From an uncultured bacterium (GTDB taxonomy: Bacteria > Cyanobacteriota > Vampirovibrionia > Gastranaerophilales > Gastranaerophilaceae), in NCBI GenBank assembly GCA_946622415.1, contig CAMOPX010000002.1, positions 62,001-126,000 on the forward strand: 64,000 bases of DNA. The letters are read 5' to 3'. Below the pieces are notes generated by a model that made no database searches, had not been told where the DNA came from, and saw only the letters and a program-made list of their open reading frames with translations. Positions 62,127-64,000 of the stretch are shown here, in pieces. Each line of letters begins with the position of its first letter. The stretch's first letter is position 1. A program made the position numbers and the translations under genes.

Positions 62127-62320
62127 TTTAGCGCAGATTCAATTTTATTTTTAGTTTTTTGAACCGATAGTGTAATCGTAGTGTATTTGTTTACCAAATT
62201 ATTTCTATAATTATTCAACACTTTGCAATTCAGCATGATTGATTCAAGCGTTATCAATTTGTAAGGATTGATTTCGTTGTCGTATTTTTCCGAAATTGTT
62301 TCATTTAGATTATCTAGCAT
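62123..62320 (-). CDS. Small hypothetical protein downstream of ECF sigma
   Basis: 65-aa ORF, 4 nt after sigma factor stop. Confidence 0.55.
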   Translation of the reverse strand: MLDNLNETISEKYDNEINPYKLITLESIMLNCKVLNNYRNNLVNKYTTITLSVQKTKNKIESALN

Positions 62321-62324
62321 ATTT

Positions 62325-62897
62325 TTAACTTTTTTGATATTTTTCTATTTCGATTTGTACAATATCTCTTGCTCTTGCGATTCTTGATTTTACTGTGCCT
62401 ATTGATGTTTTTGTTATATCGGATATATCTTTATAACTTAAACCTTGTATTTCTCTTAATGTTAGAGGCATTTTATAATGCATCGGTAAATTGTTTATTG
62501 AATATTTTATTACTCTATCCATTTCATTCATTAATATTTTATCTTCAAGGTCTTGTTTTGTATCCGCTATGTCGAAAATGTTCTTATCATCTTCGTTTCT
62601 CACTGAAAATCTGTTATATTCTTTTTTGGATTTTATTTTTCTTAAATAGTCATAGTAAGTATTAAGAATTATATGATTTAACCATGTTTTATACGATAAA
62701 GGATTTTTTAATTTTGTAATATTAGAATATAGTTTAATTAAGATATTTTGAGCAATATCGTTAATATCTTCAGAATCTTTTTTCAAATACAATAACATTG
62801 AATAAATATTTGTTTGTTCGGATTTAATCAGTTTGTTTATAGAATCTTCGTCGCCTTTTATTGCGGAATTTATTATATCAAATTTACTCTTATCCAT
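62325..62897 (-). CDS. ECF sigma-70 factor
   Basis: DINDIAQNILIKLYSN region 2; LREIQGLSYKDISDITKTSIGTVKSRIARARDIV region 4. Confidence 0.95.
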   Translation of the reverse strand: MDKSKFDIINSAIKGDEDSINKLIKSEQTNIYSMLLYLKKDSEDINDIAQNILIKLYSNITKLKNPLSYKTWLNHIILNTYYDYLRKIKSKKEYNRFSVRNEDDKNIFDIADTKQDLEDKILMNEMDRVIKYSINNLPMHYKMPLTLREIQGLSYKDISDITKTSIGTVKSRIARARDIVQIEIEKYQKS

Positions 62898-62967
62898 AAA
62901 TTAAGACTATTAAAATTGATAGTATTTAGCTATAATCAGATATATATAGTTAAAGCGGTAATATTTT

Positions 62968-63402
62968 ATGCACGGCAATCTGAATATAAAGCATGTTATT
63001 TTATCAAAAGTAAAAAATATAAAATATTATTATATTGATAAAGATGAATCAATCAATCAACAAACGGATAAAATTGCAGCCATAATAAACAATAATTGTG
63101 ACATGTTGATTCTAAACGGTCAAAATGCCACATCAGATAAATTTTTAAATATTGCTAAACAAGCAAGACAATTGTGTTCGATTTTTAACGTTGTATTAAT
63201 AATTGATGAAAGATGTGATATTGCAAAAATTGTTGATTCTGATGGTATTGTTTTATCAAACTGTTCATATTCTACTAATGATGCTAAAAAAATAGTAGAT
63301 TGTGATAAATTATTTGGAATTTACGGAAATATAAATAATGAATCAATTGAGGATATCGACTTCACACTGTTTAAAGATAAGATTATAATAAGGAAGTTAT
63401 GA
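62968..63402 (+). CDS. Half-length ThiE/TenI-like protein
   Basis: IKYYYIDKDESINQQTDKIAAIINNNCDMLILNG...NVVLIIDERCDIAKIVDSDGIVL resembles the N-terminal half of TMP synthases. Confidence 0.6.
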   Translation: MHGNLNIKHVILSKVKNIKYYYIDKDESINQQTDKIAAIINNNCDMLILNGQNATSDKFLNIAKQARQLCSIFNVVLIIDERCDIAKIVDSDGIVLSNCSYSTNDAKKIVDCDKLFGIYGNINNESIEDIDFTLFKDKIIIRKL

Positions 63403-63965
63403 TAATTAATAAAACAAAATATTTGGAATTTAAATGCGGAAAATCGCCGACAGGAAGCGATTGGCACTATGTTAGAAGAACTAATGACTCAAAATCACAT
63501 GACAGTGCAGTATGCATTACAACAATTGTTAAAAAAGACAATAAATATAATTTTCTTCTGTTAAAAACCAGACGTCCGCCAATATATTCGGAAGCCAAAG
63601 CGGAATTTTGCATTGAATCTCCCGCAGGATTAATAGGGGATGAAATTACGGACGAAACGCTGTTAGAATGCGCTAAAAAGGAGTTACTTGAAGAAGCAGG
63701 AATTAAAGCCGATAAAATTTTTATAGAACTATACAATTCCTCTACTTCAGCAGGATTGAGTTCAGAAACCCTAACTTATGTCACATCAATTTCGGACGAT
63801 TATAAAACTGTTAATCAGCCTGTGACAGACGGAGGAATAATTGTTGAAAGATTTTTAGTTCCTGTTGATGAAATTCATCAATATTTGCAAAATATTGACC
63901 ATAAAAAATATTCAATAGCTTCTGCTACCGTTTGCGGAATATTTTTTGCGTTAATGAGAATATAA
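63399..63965 (+). CDS. NUDIX hydrolase (ADP-ribose pyrophosphatase-like)
   Basis: ESPAGLIGDEITDETLLECAKKELLEEAGI NUDIX box. Confidence 0.93.
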   Translation: MIINKTKYLEFKCGKSPTGSDWHYVRRTNDSKSHDSAVCITTIVKKDNKYNFLLLKTRRPPIYSEAKAEFCIESPAGLIGDEITDETLLECAKKELLEEAGIKADKIFIELYNSSTSAGLSSETLTYVTSISDDYKTVNQPVTDGGIIVERFLVPVDEIHQYLQNIDHKKYSIASATVCGIFFALMRI

Positions 63966-64000
63966 ATTATTCTTCATTCAAGGACAAAACCGCCATAAAT

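Overview
The window is AT-rich chromosomal DNA that looks like a Gastranaerophilales/Vampirovibrionia-type ('Melainabacteria') gut bacterium. That assignment is tentative: it rests on gene content and the style of the hypothetical proteins, and no search was run. Most of the window is housekeeping: dapF, rpsF-ssb-rpsR, panD, ribF, relA/spoT, uvrC, rplY-like, folP, kdsD-like, fusA, murE-ftsI-ftsL-like-rsmH, ruvB, mnmE, yidC, murA, an ECF sigma factor and NUDIX. Between these sit several lineage-style hypothetical proteins. The main accessory region is ~20.14-27.12 kb. It is a small integrative element inserted at an initiator tRNA (fMet) gene, with one exact 39-bp tRNA 5'-half duplication, further partial tRNA copies, and a 50-bp direct repeat marking a second, minimal element remnant in tandem. 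It carries a tyrosine integrase broken by a 1-nt frameshift, a serine resolvase and candidate defence cargo: an HhH-GPD DNA glycosylase-like protein with a C-terminal extension, a divergent XRE regulator, and a two-gene winged-helix-like + DUF4145/HEPN-like module. Other notable items are a paralogous family with ~38-aa 'G-x-TVAH-x-LA' repeats and a shared N-terminal 'F-[TK]-G' motif, an ORF split by one in-frame stop, a half-length ThiE/TenI-like protein coupled to NUDIX, a TOPRIM/OLD-like protein and a papain-like candidate. All calls come from reading the sequence and supplied translations.
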